From: Edaphochlamys debaryana
Taxonomy: Eukaryota > Chlorophyta > Chlorophyceae > Chlamydomonadales
DNA length: 64,000 nt
Reading direction: 5' to 3'
Assembly: GCA_016858145.1 (NCBI GenBank)
Contig: JAEHOE010000202.1
Location: 1 to 64,000 of the forward strand
Shown here: piece after piece, positions 21,510 through 33,379 of the stretch
How positions within the stretch are numbered: position 1 is the first letter of the stretch
Layout: the number at the start of each line of letters is the position of its first letter
The notes under the pieces: model-generated
What the model was told of the DNA's origin: nothing
What the model saw: the letters and a program-made list of their open reading frames with translations, nothing else
Databases searched by the model: none
Translations under genes and position numbers: made by a program

Positions 21510-24500
21510 TCACACCGTGACTGAGCCCAGCCCCAGGGCGCTTCTGAGCGCTCCAGCAGCTGAGGGCCCCTCCAGCGGCAGCGGCACATGGTTCTTCTTG
21601 TCCAGCCTCCGCGCCCTCCTCATCACCTCCTGCCTCTCCCCATACGCGGCCTTGGCCACCTGCCACGCATCGTCCGTTTCCGCCGGCCCACGCCCGGGCA
21701 TGTAGCCCGGAGGCGGCAGGCCCAGCGCCGCCGCCCCGGCCTGCAGGCTCGCCTGCCCGCCGCCGTCCCTAAACCACTGGTTACGGAGCGTGTAGTAGAC
21801 CCGGTGCTGCAGCGGTGAGAGCACCTGGCCCGTGCAGACAGCCGAGGCGCCGGAGGCGCTCTCCTCCATCTCATCCGTGCTCGCCGCCTCGCTGTCAGCA
21901 TCGCTCATGCCCTCGTCCCCGCCCTCCTCCGTCACGCCCGATGCGGTCGGCCCCGCCGGTAGCGACTGCACCGCCCACAGCGTGGCGCTCAGCAGCAGCT
22001 CCCCCGCCGCATCCCAGCAGTAGCGGAAGGCCGAGTGGTACGGGAACCAGCCATTGCGCGTCTCCTTGAGCAGGGCGGACCTGGGCGGGGGTGGGGTGCG
22101 TGAAGGTCAATGCGGAGGTAGGCAGGGGACCTCGAAGGCCAAGGTCTGCGCGTAGATAGATACCGCAATCGCACTTGACCGTGTGAGCAGGCTAGCAGCC
22201 TCCGCGCACCTGCTAGCGTGCCGTAGCATTGCTACCACCACCCTCAGGCGGTGCCCGAACCGCCCCACGCGGTGGAGCGGCGTCGCCTTGTGCTTGGCGT
22301 CTTGCACCCCCAGCAGCTTCCGCCAGGGCTTGGGCCCGAGCACCTGCACCACGGCCTGTGGGGAGGGTGGGCGGGACGAGGCCGAGGCGAGCAGCTGGGT
22401 GAGGCTACAGGTGAAGGCAACAAAGGCAGAGGAGAATCATGTTTCTTAAAGCGGCTGTGGACCTCAGGCGCGGAGCCAACCGTAGGGGCTTGGGGGCTAC
22501 ACGTTGAGTCGTGCCCAGCCACAGGGAGAAGGGCTGAGGAAAAGTAAGTGTCCCAAGGATGCCTGCCGCCCCACCAGCCTCACCACGATCAGCCCCACCG
22601 CCACGTCCTGGGTGATGGGCGAGTCCGCGTCCGCCTCGGACAGCGGCTTGTCGAGATCGTCCAGGTGCGTGGGCGGCGTGGCAAGCCAATGCGCCAGGCA
22701 CTGGCCCCCGTCCTTCTCCCCGGTGCCCCGCATCTTCAACAGGTGCCGCGGCCCGGTGGCCGTGAGCAGCGCTTGCCACTCGGGCAGCAGCACCTCTGCG
22801 GTCAGCTGCGCGGGACTGCGGCCGGGCAGGGACCGGAGGAAGCCCAGCACGTGGTCTCGGGACGCGGTCCAGGGGGCCGACATGAGGCGAGGGAGCTTCT
22901 TAGGCGGCAGGGGCGCCGCCGGCGGCGCTGTGGCAGATGTCGGAGCCGCCGCCACGCTTACAGCCGCCGAGCTGCCACCGCTTGCAGGAGCCTGCGGCGT
23001 GACGCTGCGGCCGACCGGGTTGGTGAGGGAGGCCGCGGCGGCGCTGTCGGCTGCGCCGAGGGCAGGCGCTGACATGGCGGGGGTGCGGGCGCCAACGGCA
23101 GCCGGAACTGTGACGGCGCTGGCCTTGAAGGGGACCGGAGCGGGGGGCAGCCCCAGGGCAACCGCTGCGCCCGCGACACCAGGCGGTGTGCCCGGGTCTA
23201 GGGCCGGAGGCAGTGTGCCGCCTCCGAGGTGGGCAGCGCCCCGCAGCGTGCTTGGGAGCAGCCGCCAGGGCTCACCCACCTCAACGATGTGACCTCCCGC
23301 CATCGGCCTCGAGCCTTGCGCCGCCGGCGCGGCGGGAACGGCCAGGGGGGGGCCCGGTGCAGGCCCCGCCGGGCCCGCTGAGCCGCTGGCGCCTCCGCTT
23401 CCGCTGGCATTGCCCTCCGCTGCTGCGTCGGCGACCAGCGCCGTCCAGCTGGCCATGGGTGCCGCGCCCACAGCTGCAGCGGGCACTAGCCCCGAGCCCG
23501 CGACGCTGGCCGTGGCCGTGGCAGCACGTGCGTTGGGGAGGCCGCTGCCGGCCCCCGGGCCTGCGACACTGGCCGGAGCAACAGCCATGCCGCCGAGAGG
23601 GAGGCCGCTGCCACCAGCAGAGGACACTACGGCTGCCCCAGGAGGCACTGCCACGGCCTCAGGGACTGCGGCCGTGGCCGCTGCCGCCTGCAGGTAGCCC
23701 GCCGCCAGCTGCGCCTGCAGCAGGAGGTACTGCTGCGTGAGGCCCGCGTGAGTGAGGTCCGCGTGCAGGAGGGCCGTGTGTGTGAGGCCTGGGTGCGGCG
23801 CCCACGGCAGGCCCGCTGCGTGCACCAGCGCCGCCGGGTGCGGGAGGAGGCCCATCGGCAATACGGGCTGCGCACCGCCGCCCGGCCCAGGGTTGACCGC
23901 ATGGGCGCAAGCGGTTACCTGCGCCGCCGCAGCCATGAGCGGGTGCGGGCTGGGCCCCTGCCGCTGCGAGGTGAGGACGGCCGACAGCTCGCCGGGCCGC
24001 AGCTCTGCGCCAGCACCCGCAGGAACCCAGTCGCTGGGCCCGCCTCCGCCTCCGCCACCGCCACCGCTTCCCGCCAAGGGCCCCGGCCCGGCCCCTGCTG
24101 CGACTCCACCGGCAGCCGCACGTGGCACACCCGCCGCCTCGCCGTGGCCTCGGGCGGATGCCGGCTCCGGCGCCACCCCCGCCCCCAGGGGCTCCTCCAC
24201 AGAGGCGGGGCCGGCCGCTCCCTGGCTACCACCTCGGCCCCGGCGCCTGCGCCTGGCGCCGCCGCGGCCCCCGCCCGCAGCTCCAGTCTGGCCGCCCAGC
24301 TCGGCTGGGCTGCGGCCTCCGCCGCGCCTGCCCCCGCCTTGGCTAGGCTCGCCGCCCGCGGCCGAAGCCTCTGCGGGCTGAGCAGCGTCGGCAGGCCCAG
24401 CGGCGGGGGCAGGCTTGGCCGTGGGCTTGAAGAGGCCCCTGGTGAACCAGGCGGTGGCGACGGGATTCACGAGGACGTGCAGCGTCTTCGTCCCGCCCTC

Positions 24501-25986
24501 TGCTGCAGTCACCTTGTACTTCCGCGGTACAGTGGGGATGGAGTCGCACGGCTCCTCCAGGGCGGGCCTCAGCTCCAGCAGCTGAGGGGCATAGTGGGCA
24601 GCACAGAAGGGCGAAGAAGCCAGTGGGGCAGTCTGGTACCTGGGACAGGCTGGGTGGGCAAGATTGGGTTGATCCGCTTTCGGGGATTGTGCTCCTTCCC
24701 TGATGATCATTTCCCCCAGGCTGCATGTGGCATTCATTGCCTTTGGCTCGTCGGCAGCGGAGGCCTGGGCTACTTCTCCTTAATCCAAACCCCATACGTC
24801 CAAGCCTTTCCCCTCTCACGCTCCAGTACGAGTGCCCCTGACCGGCGCAGGAGCTGGGTATGTTGGACTTGTTCTCGTACTTCTTGTCGCAGTCGTTGCA
24901 CAGCAGATAGTCCATGGCGGCCGCCCACCACACACGGCCGTGCTCGTCCACGCCCAGCTGGGTGGAGATGACGCTGTTCCTCTCTGTGCGTGCGGGGCAA
25001 ACCATCATCTGAGATCTGAGCCCGGATCACTCTCACGCAGGGGGCACACGTGTGTTGCCGGTGCCTGCCATGAGCTCTGACCCTAGAAGCATGCGGCTGC
25101 AAGTCACTTACGCTGCCATCGCACTCGCCTGACAGCCCCGTCACAGCCCTCCAAACATGCAATCCCGTCGTGACTTACGCGGCGCGGCCCTGTCGGGCCC
25201 CACTTTGGCGAACTGCAGGTCGCCGCCCTCCCGCCGCACCCGGTCCACGTCAGGCTTGCACCAGACCGCCACCACCACCAGCAGGCCGACGCCCTGCCCC
25301 AGCTCCACGCCTAGCAGCACGAGCGTCACCCCCTCCCGCGCCGCCTGCTGCACCTGCCTAGACTCGCTGGTGACTTCCCAGATCGCTTGAGCGCCCCACC
25401 CCGCGGGGTCGGCTCCGAGCTCCTTCAGCGCAGCCTCGACTCTCTCCCGCAGCGTCCGAGCCGGCAGGCGCGGCGCCTGGGCCGTGCGGCGGCGGGTGAC
25501 CGCGGCCGCCGCAGCTGCGGCTGGGCTTGTGGATGTCGAGGGGCCGGCAGCCTGCGGTGACACTGCGCCGTCCGCGGCAGGAGGCTGCTGCGGCTCTGCT
25601 CCCGCACCGGCCAGCAGCCCCGCAGCAGCGGCGTCGCCAGCCGGCAGCACGCCGCCACCACCACCTCCCGCTGCTTGGTCCACCCCGCTTCCCGCGTCGG
25701 CGAGCAGAGCCGCAAGGTCCAGCTGCTCGCTGAACCCCGGGCTCGGGGGTTCGGGCACGGCCCGCACATGGCCCGGGGAGGCGAATGGTGGCGCGTGGGC
25801 CGAGCCCCCGGGCAGCTGCGGCGCGTTGCTGCCTAACAGCAAGCCAGTTGCCCATGAGGCTGAGTCCTCTAGAAGCACTGGTCCCAGGGCGTCCAGAATG
25901 TCGCCTGCCTCGATCCCTTCAGCAGGCGCCGCCGTGGGGTCGGTTGGCAACTGCGCGCCACCGGGTTCGGACGACAGCCCGTCCAT
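21510..25986 (-). CDS. Paralog D: large modular ankyrin-repeat protein
   Basis: Five exons: 25179-25986, 24820-24983, 22584-24581, 22210-22355, 21510-22080; phases agree, 1228 residues. Module 1 is weaker (TLVLLGVELG). Module 2 has GRVWWAAAMDYLLCNDC with a C-x2-C pair, a later Cys, then GHSYW (270-324). Module 3 is YKVTAAEGGTKTLHVLVNPV with ATAWFTRGLF (about 345-380). A roughly 440-residue Ala/Gly/Pro linker follows. The helical region (DHVLGFLRSLPGR ... CLAHWLATPPTHLD ... DSPITQDVAVGLI, about 880-990) leads to ankyrin-type repeats (KATPLHRVGRFGHRLRVVVA, about 1010-1075). A unique C-terminal extension of about 150 residues is acidic, then basic. Exons 1-4 match paralog E in layout, and exon 4 has the identical length of 146 bp. 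Function unknown. Confidence 0.85.
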
Positions 25987-26975
25987 GGATGGCCAGGGCG
26001 CCTAGCTCCAGCGCGCCCCCGCAGACCGCCGGACGTCGCTACGGTGCCACAGCACCTGAGCGCAAGGGTTCCTGGGGCAAAAACAAGCGCTCCCGTTCAA
26101 GACCTGCGGGGTCGGGGCCAGGCGCATGTGGGTCGGGCAGGCGAGGATGGCCGGCTGTGGTGTGGATGGCCGGCGAGCGCAGGCCGTGCCACCAGCATAA
26201 GATGTCAAGCGTAGCAGCCAGTGAGTGGATGGTGAGAGAGAGCGAGAAGCTCACCCAAAGGCGGCAACGTCGCGCCAGGCCTCGACAGCTGGCGTTGCGG
26301 GTATGGGGCGCAAGCGCAGGGCCCTGGAACCATCACGGGTCCAGAGTTTAAGCAGGCAGCGCCGGGAGCCAGCAGTAGAGCCGTGAGCGCCATCGCGTCC
26401 GTGAGCGAGCCACCCGCCCGTGAGCCAAACGAGCCGAGCGCCTGGTGCATTTGGGGCATCGCCGCTTGATGTTCTGTGATAGTCATGGCGCTGAGTATGC
26501 ATGAAGCTGGCCTAGTGCCCTCAGGAAGGAACTCTGCAAAGTCCGTGACCCATGCCACGTCGGCACGTAGGGGCACGTACCCGCGCTCGGAGCTCTCCCC
26601 CCAGCGACGAACGACCCCCGCGTGCCCCCCGCACCTCCCACCAGCAATAATTGCGCCACCCCAGCACTTGCCCCCCACACCCCCTCGCACAATGCAGTCC
26701 GGACCGGTCATGCAGCTGGTGAGAGCTCTTTCCTTGGTGCTTCACCATCCGGATGCCGGGCTGCCCGCGCGCTAGTGCAGACACGTTATGTGCTGTAACC
26801 TGTACTTACTTACACTAACAGCGGCTCGCTGACATCGTGCGACTCGCCTGCAACTTGGCCCATGCTCGCGACGCTGAGCCGCATGCATAGCTGACGCGCT
26901 TGAGCCAGATAGATAGTCTGCCTTCAAGACGCTTGGAATTACATTCGCTTCTTCCTTGAGCAGCGACCAGCGGCA
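25987..26975. other. Divergent promoter region between paralog D and the IF-3-like gene
   Basis: About 1 kb shared by two outward-facing genes. Near 26205-26300 (minus strand) a short match to the A/B/C upstream ORF (RQLSRPGAT) occurs in an open frame ending at 26205, so a diverged uORF may exist for D. Nothing else is recognised. Confidence 0.55.
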
Positions 26976-28101
26976 ATGGCCATGGCGCTGCGCCCCGCGC
27001 GAGCTCTGGCCTCCGCCCTACAGCTCATCGGCCGGGACGCGACAGCTGGAGCTTCATTAGCTGCAGCAACCGGGCATGGCGACCTGCGCGCATCCGGGGC
27101 CGGCTCCTGCGCGTGCAGCTGCCGCAGCGCGTCCTCCCTCGCCTGCCCCCAACACGGGACTCCCGCAGCCTCATCCAGCGCCTCAACCCCGACTTCCTCG
27201 GCCCCTCTCATGCGACTCGGCTTCCACTTGACAGCCACATCGCAACAGCCGGGGCTTCCCTGGCTGGCGCAGCAGGTCTCCCTTTCGTCCCCAACCCACA
27301 TCACCCCATCCAGCCAGCCCCTCTTCCTCCGCGCGCTCTCGGACCCAGCCAAGGCCGTTCACAAAGGGACGGGTCAAACCCGCCCCAACTCAACCGGCGT
27401 CCCGCCCGTTAAGCCCAGGGGCCCTCCGCAGCCCAAGCCGCCGGCCCAGGCGGCAAAGGAGCCAGCTGGCAAGCCGGGGGGCATAAAGGAGCTGCACTTC
27501 CGAGTGAAGACGGAGGAGAAAGACACCCAAACCAAGATGCGGAGGGTCGAGGGCTGGCTGGAGCACGGCATCCGGTGGGTGGTCAAGCTATGAGCGTTGA
27601 CCGCCATGGGGCTCGGGGCGGTGCCAAGCCCGTACGGGACAGCAGTGTCCACGGTTCCTCCGGTTGGGCCGTGCGCCCCCATCCGGTGGGTGGTTAAGTT
27701 ACAGGCGTTGACACTCGAGGGGCTTTGCCGTGCCAAGTCGCCGGGCCAGCCCACCCTGTCGAATCCTTTGTCGCTTGACAAGCCGTGCTCCCTCCCCTCC
27801 CACCCATTTGTAACTCAGCTCGAAGCTGGTAGTAAAGTTCAAGGTGGGAGACGCGGACGAGGCCCTGGCTGCCTCTCAGCTGCTGGACGCCCTGTTGGGG
27901 CGGCTGGCCGGCAAGGGCTCGCCGCAGGGCGCCAAGCAGCAGTTCAAGGACACCTGGTCGGTGCTCGTCAAGCCCCTGGCGCCGCCCGCCAAGCAGCGCC
28001 TTCGACGAGATGATGGTGCGCCTGCAGAGGATGATGGCCAGCGTGAAGGCGCGGCGTCGCCGGCAGGGCAAGCGCCTCAGGGAGGTGCGCTTTGTTCTTG
28101 A
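26976..28101 (+). CDS. Mitochondrial translation initiation factor IF-3-like protein
   Basis: Two exons: 26976-27574 and 27819-28101 (GTGGGT donor, CAG acceptor; phase 2 join), 293 residues. The N-terminus (MAMALRPARALASALQ) is rich in Arg, Ala and Ser and lacks acidic residues, as in mitochondrial presequences; low-complexity sequence follows to about 165. The IF3 C-domain signature starts near 170: KELHFRVKTEEKDTQTKMRR, then SKLVVKFKVG and a final VKPLAPPAK resembling the usual VLAP end. IF-3 binds the small ribosomal subunit, prevents premature subunit joining and monitors start-site selection in organelles. No full N-domain is seen. The last 25 or so residues after LAPPAK look non-conserved and overlap a coiled-coil frame, so the true end may differ. 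A chloroplast location is the alternative. Confidence 0.65.
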
Positions 28102-28552
28102 CAAAAGGGGTGGTTCTGCCCTGGGGCTTCCCCAGGGCTCGCTGCGCGCAGCCTCTTCCTCGCCCGCCCCCTGCGTGCCCGCGGCTCCTTCTGCCGAACT
28201 TTCTTTCTTCGCCGCCGTGTTGTCCCCACCAACACGCCCCCTACTCCCCCCCCCCCCTTAGACCGGCGCGGAGCTCCGGCAGCGGCTGGATGACAAGGAC
28301 CGGGAGGTCGCCCGCCTTCAGGCGGCACTGCAGGCGGCCGCGGAACACCACAAGCGCCACGCGGTCAGCATGAAGATGCAGCTGTCCGTAGCGATCTGCC
28401 TCAAGGAGGAGGCGGAGGATTCCATGCGGATTATGGCGGACCAGCAGGAGGCCGACGCGGCGGCGGTGGCCGAGCTGCGGCGGCAGCTCGACGCGGCGCA
28501 GTGCAGCCTGGCCGCGGCGGAGCGGGACGTTCGTTTGGACGTTCGCTCCTGA
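28010..28552 (+). CDS. Coiled-coil segment overlapping the IF-3-like gene, +1 frame
   Basis: Two segments, 28010-28084 and 28262-28552, join in phase 0 through a normal intron (GTGCGC donor, polypyrimidine tract, TTAG). They read MMVRLQRMMASVKARRRRQG, then a long heptad-like helix (LRQRLDDKDREVARLQ ... AELRRQLDAAQ) and stop at 28552. The frame is one base off from the IF-3 exon, which runs directly into it at 28010. Either one base is missing or extra and this is the C-terminal extension of the IF-3-like protein, or it is the 3' end of another transcript. A TGTAA polyadenylation motif lies at about 28556. The final residues come from a repeat (see 28525-28735). Confidence 0.5.
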
Positions 28553-28735
28553 CTGTAAGACGCTTGGCATGCGAGGGCGCCCCATTTGCACGTGGGGCTT
28601 GGACGTTCGTTTGGACGTTGGGCATGTGCTTCTTCTGGGGTGGGTGCTTCCAAGGGCACTTCTGTCGGACGTTCGTTTGGACGTTGGACGTGCGGTGCTG
28701 CTGCCAGCAGCGGTGCGGACGTTCGTTTGGACGTT
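28525..28735. repeat. Four spaced copies of a 19-bp direct repeat
   Basis: ggacgttcgtttggacgtt occurs at 28525, 28601, 28667 and 28717, separated by 31-57 bp of unlike sequence. The first copy lies in the coding end of the coiled-coil frame. Each unit contains two ggacgtt half-sites. Confidence 0.9.
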
Positions 28736-29924
28736 GGACGCTTCTGGGTGGGTTCTGAGCTGTAAAGTGGGCTTGTCGAGCGACGGGTGCTTCACCAGCA
28801 TGCTTCAACTTCATGCTTATCCAGAGCGCTAGATTAGCCCCGACAGGACCGCAAATCCTCGCCGTCGGGCTGATAAAGTCGCTGTCCGCCTACCCCCATA
28901 CCAAGCAGCAGCAGCAGCTGCAGAAGCAGCAGGGGGCGCAGCAGGAGGCCCCGCCACAGGCCGCAGAGCAGGTCGCTCCGCAGGGCACACAGCAGGCGTC
29001 GGCGGTATGAGAAGGGCGGAAGCTTTAAGCGGCCAGTGCCTTTGGGGGCAGCAATGCAGCAGGACCCGCCACATGCGGGGGGGCATGCTTGGAAGAAGAA
29101 CGAAGGAGGCGGGGGTGCGGGCCAGGGTTGCCGGCAACGTCGCCAGGTGTTGAGGCATTGCGGACGAGCGAGCGTGAACGGATGCAAAGTTACGTTTTTA
29201 GTGACATGCGGAGCATGACGACCATACATGGCCTCTGCCCGTTGAGCTCGTAGGGCTGGGCGCCGCTGGAAGCCGGCTGGTTGACACGCAAGCGGTACGA
29301 GCTGGGCAAGGCAGGCGTCAAGCTTGGACCGCCGGGATGTGTGGGCTGTTGTGCTGGTGTGCTGTGTGGCTGCTGGCCCCTGCCCCTGGTGGGCCCTGGT
29401 GGTGGCCAGCACAGCAAAGCGCACGGACAGCAGGCCTTGCTGTTGAAGTTGATGGGATAGTGAAGAGACGTTGGCGTGACGACGTTGATGTGAAGAGCGT
29501 GCGGCCCAGGGGTGCGGCCGGCTCCCGCCAGCTTCAGCGTGCTGTCGAGCCTGGAGGCAGAGAGCGTGGGCTGGGCACGTGCCGGTCTCGTCCCCTTAAC
29601 AGGCTGTCCGCTGTAAACCTTTCGTAGCGAAGTGTCTGGCCCGTGCGGTCCTCTGTGTGCCGCACCCGGCCGGCACATACCCGTACGGCTGCACAAGATC
29701 ATGCGCCCCTCCTGCCAACAACCCAAATGCGGCAACACGCTGCATCAAGGATAGCCGTGCTACCTGACCAAAGCGGTGAACGCAAAGCGCTATCCAGTTC
29801 GCACCGTTCTAGACGCAAGCGGCCTTTTTACCGTCAGCGCGACCGCTACACCACCGTGCAACTGCGCACGCTCTACTTACGTACCTGAGCACTAGCGCTC
29901 GAGCATCGGCGCTCAATCCTAGGA
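28736..29924. other. Intergenic, no supported gene
   Basis: A 65-codon frame at 28813-29010 with a Gln-rich C-terminus (TKQQQQLQKQQGAQQE) is the only coding-like stretch; it lacks splice support or a recognisable family. TGTAA motifs near 28760 and 29608 may serve neighbouring transcripts. Confidence 0.5.
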
Positions 29925-32900
29925 ATGCAAACCATGCAAATGCGGCAGGCCCGGTCGCTTGCTTCGGCGGGAGCCGAGCGGCGAGCGGTCGCCCGAGTGG
30001 CCGCGCTACCGATTAATCGGCCACTGGGGCTGGGCCTTGGCCCTGTGGAGCGCAGGCAGCCTCTCGCCAGCCCCTCGGCACCGTCTACCTCGGAGCTTCG
30101 CCGGCAAGTGGCCTGCGCATCATCGGCAGCGGCTGCTATCCAGCTCGATGAGCCAGGTGCGCTAGTGCGCGCGGGGGTTCGGGTGGAGCAAGCGTTCGGC
30201 TTAACGCCAACGTGCATAATTGCAGGCTCGGTGCCCGCGGCGACGCAGCCGGAGCCCAACCCCCTCCTCTGCAAGATTCGGGCGATGATTTTCTTCGCTT
30301 GGAGCTTCTTTACGGCGATGCCGCTGTTCATCGGCATGCTCGTTTGCTACCCCCTGTGCTTGGCCTTCGACAAATACAAGTGAGCTCCCGGGGCGCGGGG
30401 TCGGCTCGGAGGTCGGATGGGGAGGGGCAGTTTTGGGCAGGCCAGGGGGAAAGGGGGTGGGCCGGGAGGAGGGGGCGGGGCGGAACGGCCCGGACGCACT
30501 GGGGTGCTGGGTCGGCAGGTGAGGATACAGCGTGTGGAGGGGCGGGTGTTCAGGGCTGCTCGTGTAAAGGCCGAGAAAAGCGTGGGCGCTGTGATTAGCC
30601 GGTGGAGGGGCGGGTGTGGGCCGGCCAGGGCTTGACGCACCAGCGTGTCCGGGTCACAGCGAGTTCGGGCGGCACAGGGACCCGCTCGCGACCAAGTGGG
30701 ACGGCTGCGGGTATCGGATATGGCTGGCTCACTCCCCCCACCCACCCCCCAGGCGCCTGATCCAGCACACCATGAACAACATCTGGGCCACGTTCAGCAC
30801 GGGGCCCTTCTACCGCGTGACGGTGGGTGGCGGTTTAGGATGGCGTGGGCAAGCGGGGATGGCTCCTGCAGGCATGGCGACGGGGTTTTGAGTAGGTTGG
30901 CAGGGAGCAGCATCGTGCGTATGCAAGAGCTCGGACGGTATGTTGAGCACGGTGAGCACACGGTGAGCGGTGAGCGGTGAGCACGCACAGCCGGCATCTC
31001 TTGGGCGGCTGAGAACAGGGTCTAGGAAGGGGCCTGGAGCGAGTGGAGAAGCTTGAGAGGAGCTGGACGGCACAAATGAGACCCAGCTGCGATGCGGATG
31101 CGGATGCGGATGGAGAGCTGGAGCGGCTCAAGGTGGCTTGCTCCCTGCCATGCGGCTGCCAGGCTACCAAGGAGCAGGGGTAGACACGGGGAGCACACCA
31201 GGAGAGGCCAGGGACAGGGCCTGAGGACCGTGTGGGTTGCAAGCGGTGTAGACCGGGGTACGTGGAGAGGGGTCTCGGCCCAGCATTGGGGCCAGGGGCT
31301 GGTGGACGGCGGTGGAATGCTTGGGAGGAACACCCCCATCCCAGCCCATCCGCCCCTTGCCGCCACGCCACCTTGGCCCTATCCCCACCCATCCGCAGAT
31401 TGAGGGCAAGGAGAACCTGCCGCCGCCCGACCGGCCCGTCGTCTACGTTGCCAACCACCAGAGCTTCATGGTGAGACCGTTGGTTGTTGACCGCTGGGTT
31501 GGGCTGGTTGGAATCTGGCTGCGGACCTTGTACGAGCTATGGGGGTAGAAGGTAGCGCCCGCAGCCAAGCCCTGACGATGCAGGGCAGCCTCGCAAATGG
31601 AAGCCCAAGGTGGCTCTGTACCGGACGTAGATACCCGGGTGACTCATGCCCATGGACCGGTGGCACGGTGGTGGCACGGTGGCTGGGGCAGGGGCCTTGA
31701 CCTTAAACTCATAGGCTGGTGGCCTTGACCCGGCCATGCCTGGGCGCGCGCCCCCGCCGCCCCTCGTGCTGCCCCTGCAGGACATCTACTCCCTCTTCCA
31801 CCTGCACCGTCCCTTCAAGTTCATCTCCAAGACCAGCAACTTCATGATCCCCGTCATCGGCTGGAGCATGTTCCTCACCGGTGCGCGCCCTCACTGCCCC
31901 CTCACCACTCTGCTACCCGAGCAGCTCCCATGCACCCTCGGCTTGCCGGAGCCCCTGACCCGGGCCAGCACCCCCTTGTGCCCTCGCTGGGCCCACATGC
32001 CCACCATCGCGCCCACCCACCCCCCACCTGCCCTCCCCCAAACCCCCCAGGCCACGTGATGCTCAACCGCGTGGACCGGCGCTCGCAGCTCAAGTGCCTG
32101 CAGCAGTGCCGCGAGCTGCTGCAGAACGGGGCGCCCGTGCTGTTCTTCCCGGAGGGTGAGGAGGGGGCGGCGGGGTTGGGGTGGAGGCGGCGGTGTTCGG
32201 GTGTTGTGCCCGACTGATGTGCAGGGCTGGGGGCGTGCTGTTCTTCCCGGAGGGTGAGGGGCCTGGGGCGTCGACGGGGTGGAGGCGGCGATGGTGTGCC
32301 AACGCCCAAGGGCTGTGCAGGGCTGGGGGCTGGGTGCACGATGCCTTGGGAGGCGTCGGGTGGCTCTGCCAGATGTGTGAGGATGGGCGGTGGCCGGCTG
32401 GGAGCGAGAGTGGGGCGCGGGGGCTGTTGTCGGCACGCTTCCTGCACGCCATCCGCCTTTCCCCCCCCCCCAGGCACTCGCTCCACGGACTGCAAACTGT
32501 CCGGATTCAAGAAGGGCGCCTTCTCAGTGGCGGCCAAGGCGGGGGTGGACGTGGTGCCGGTGACGCTCATAGGCACGGGTGCGTGGAGGGGCTGGGGCCT
32601 GGGAGTCGGGAGCGCTTGGGGGCTCAGAGCCAGGCTGGTGAGACAGGGTGACGCTGATAGGCACGGGTGCGTGAGGGAGCTGCAGCAGTGGTGAAGGGCT
32701 GCCGGTGACGCTCACAGGCACGGGTGCGTTCGGGAGCTGCAGGGGGGCTAGGGAGCTGCAGCAGCGTGGGAGGCTGCCGGGAGCAGCTGGGGACCCGGAG
32801 CCAGGGGAACGGCCGCCCGGGCTGGTCGGCCAGGGGGTCTGGCCAGGGGCCCCTCTCCGCCCCAACCCCCTGCCCATCCCTCCATCCCTCCCTCTCCCGC

Positions 32901-33189
32901 TTATCAGCTTTAAACACCCTCCCCCTAACCGCCTTAACCCACCCCCCATCGTCTCCCGCACGGAACCTTACCCGCACGCCCTACCCCCTGCCCCCCAGGC
33001 GCCCTCATGCCCTCGGGCAAGGAGACCAGCCTGCGCCCCGGCAGTGTGCGCATCGTCGTCCACAAGCCCATCCCCTCGGCGGGACGCGACGCCGACGCGC
33101 TGTGCGACGAGGCGCGCAACGCCATCGCGTCGGTGCTGCCGCCCGACATGGTCAAGAGCGCGACCGACATGCTGCCGGACGAGCACTAG
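29925..33189 (+). CDS. LPAAT1: Plastid 1-acyl-sn-glycerol-3-phosphate acyltransferase
   Basis: Seven exons: 29925-30379, 30753-30822, 31399-31470, 31781-31880, 32051-32155, 32474-32578, 32999-33189; all phases agree, 365 residues. Residues 1-110 are Ala/Arg/Ser-rich, fitting a chloroplast transit peptide, then a hydrophobic segment (about 120-148, IFFAWSFFTAMPLFIGMLV). The PlsC domain has the catalytic NHX4D box (His195-Asp200, NHQSFMD), the KFISK motif (212-216), FPEGTRS (265-271) and the VVPVTLIGTG strand. The order and wording follow plant plastid LPAT1/ATS2. It acylates lysophosphatidate at sn-2 to phosphatidate for plastid glycerolipids, in the envelope membrane. The ER-type paralog is the alternative, but the short length and transit-like N-terminus favour the plastid. 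A TGTAA poly(A) signal lies at 33435. Confidence 0.9.
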
Positions 33190-33375
33190 GGGCCGGACCG
33201 GACGCCGGACCGGACGCCGGACTGGACGAGCGCTGGGCACCGGGCCGGACCGGACGCTGGACGAGCGCTAGGAGCTGGGCGTCGTACAGGACGCCGGACT
33301 GGACGAGTGCTAGGAGCTGGGCGTCGGACCGGATGGGACGAGCGCTAGGAGCTGGGCGCCGGGCAGGACGAGCCT
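33190..33375. repeat. Degenerate GGACCGGACGCCGGAC-type repeat in the LPAAT1 3' UTR
   Basis: Starting directly after the stop codon, units built on ccggacyggacg and ggacgagcgctaggagctgg repeat with variation. A perfect TGTAA follows at 33435-33439, so the array sits inside the probable 3' UTR. Confidence 0.75.
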
Positions 33376-33379
33376 TAAG

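Noticed and set aside
28525..28735. CRISPR-like array (short repeats with unlike spacers)
   Set aside because: Only four copies, irregular spacing, one copy in a coding exon, eukaryotic nuclear context and no cas genes.
28813..29010. 65-codon Gln-rich ORF as a gene
   Set aside because: No splice support, family match or copy elsewhere; composition alone is not enough.
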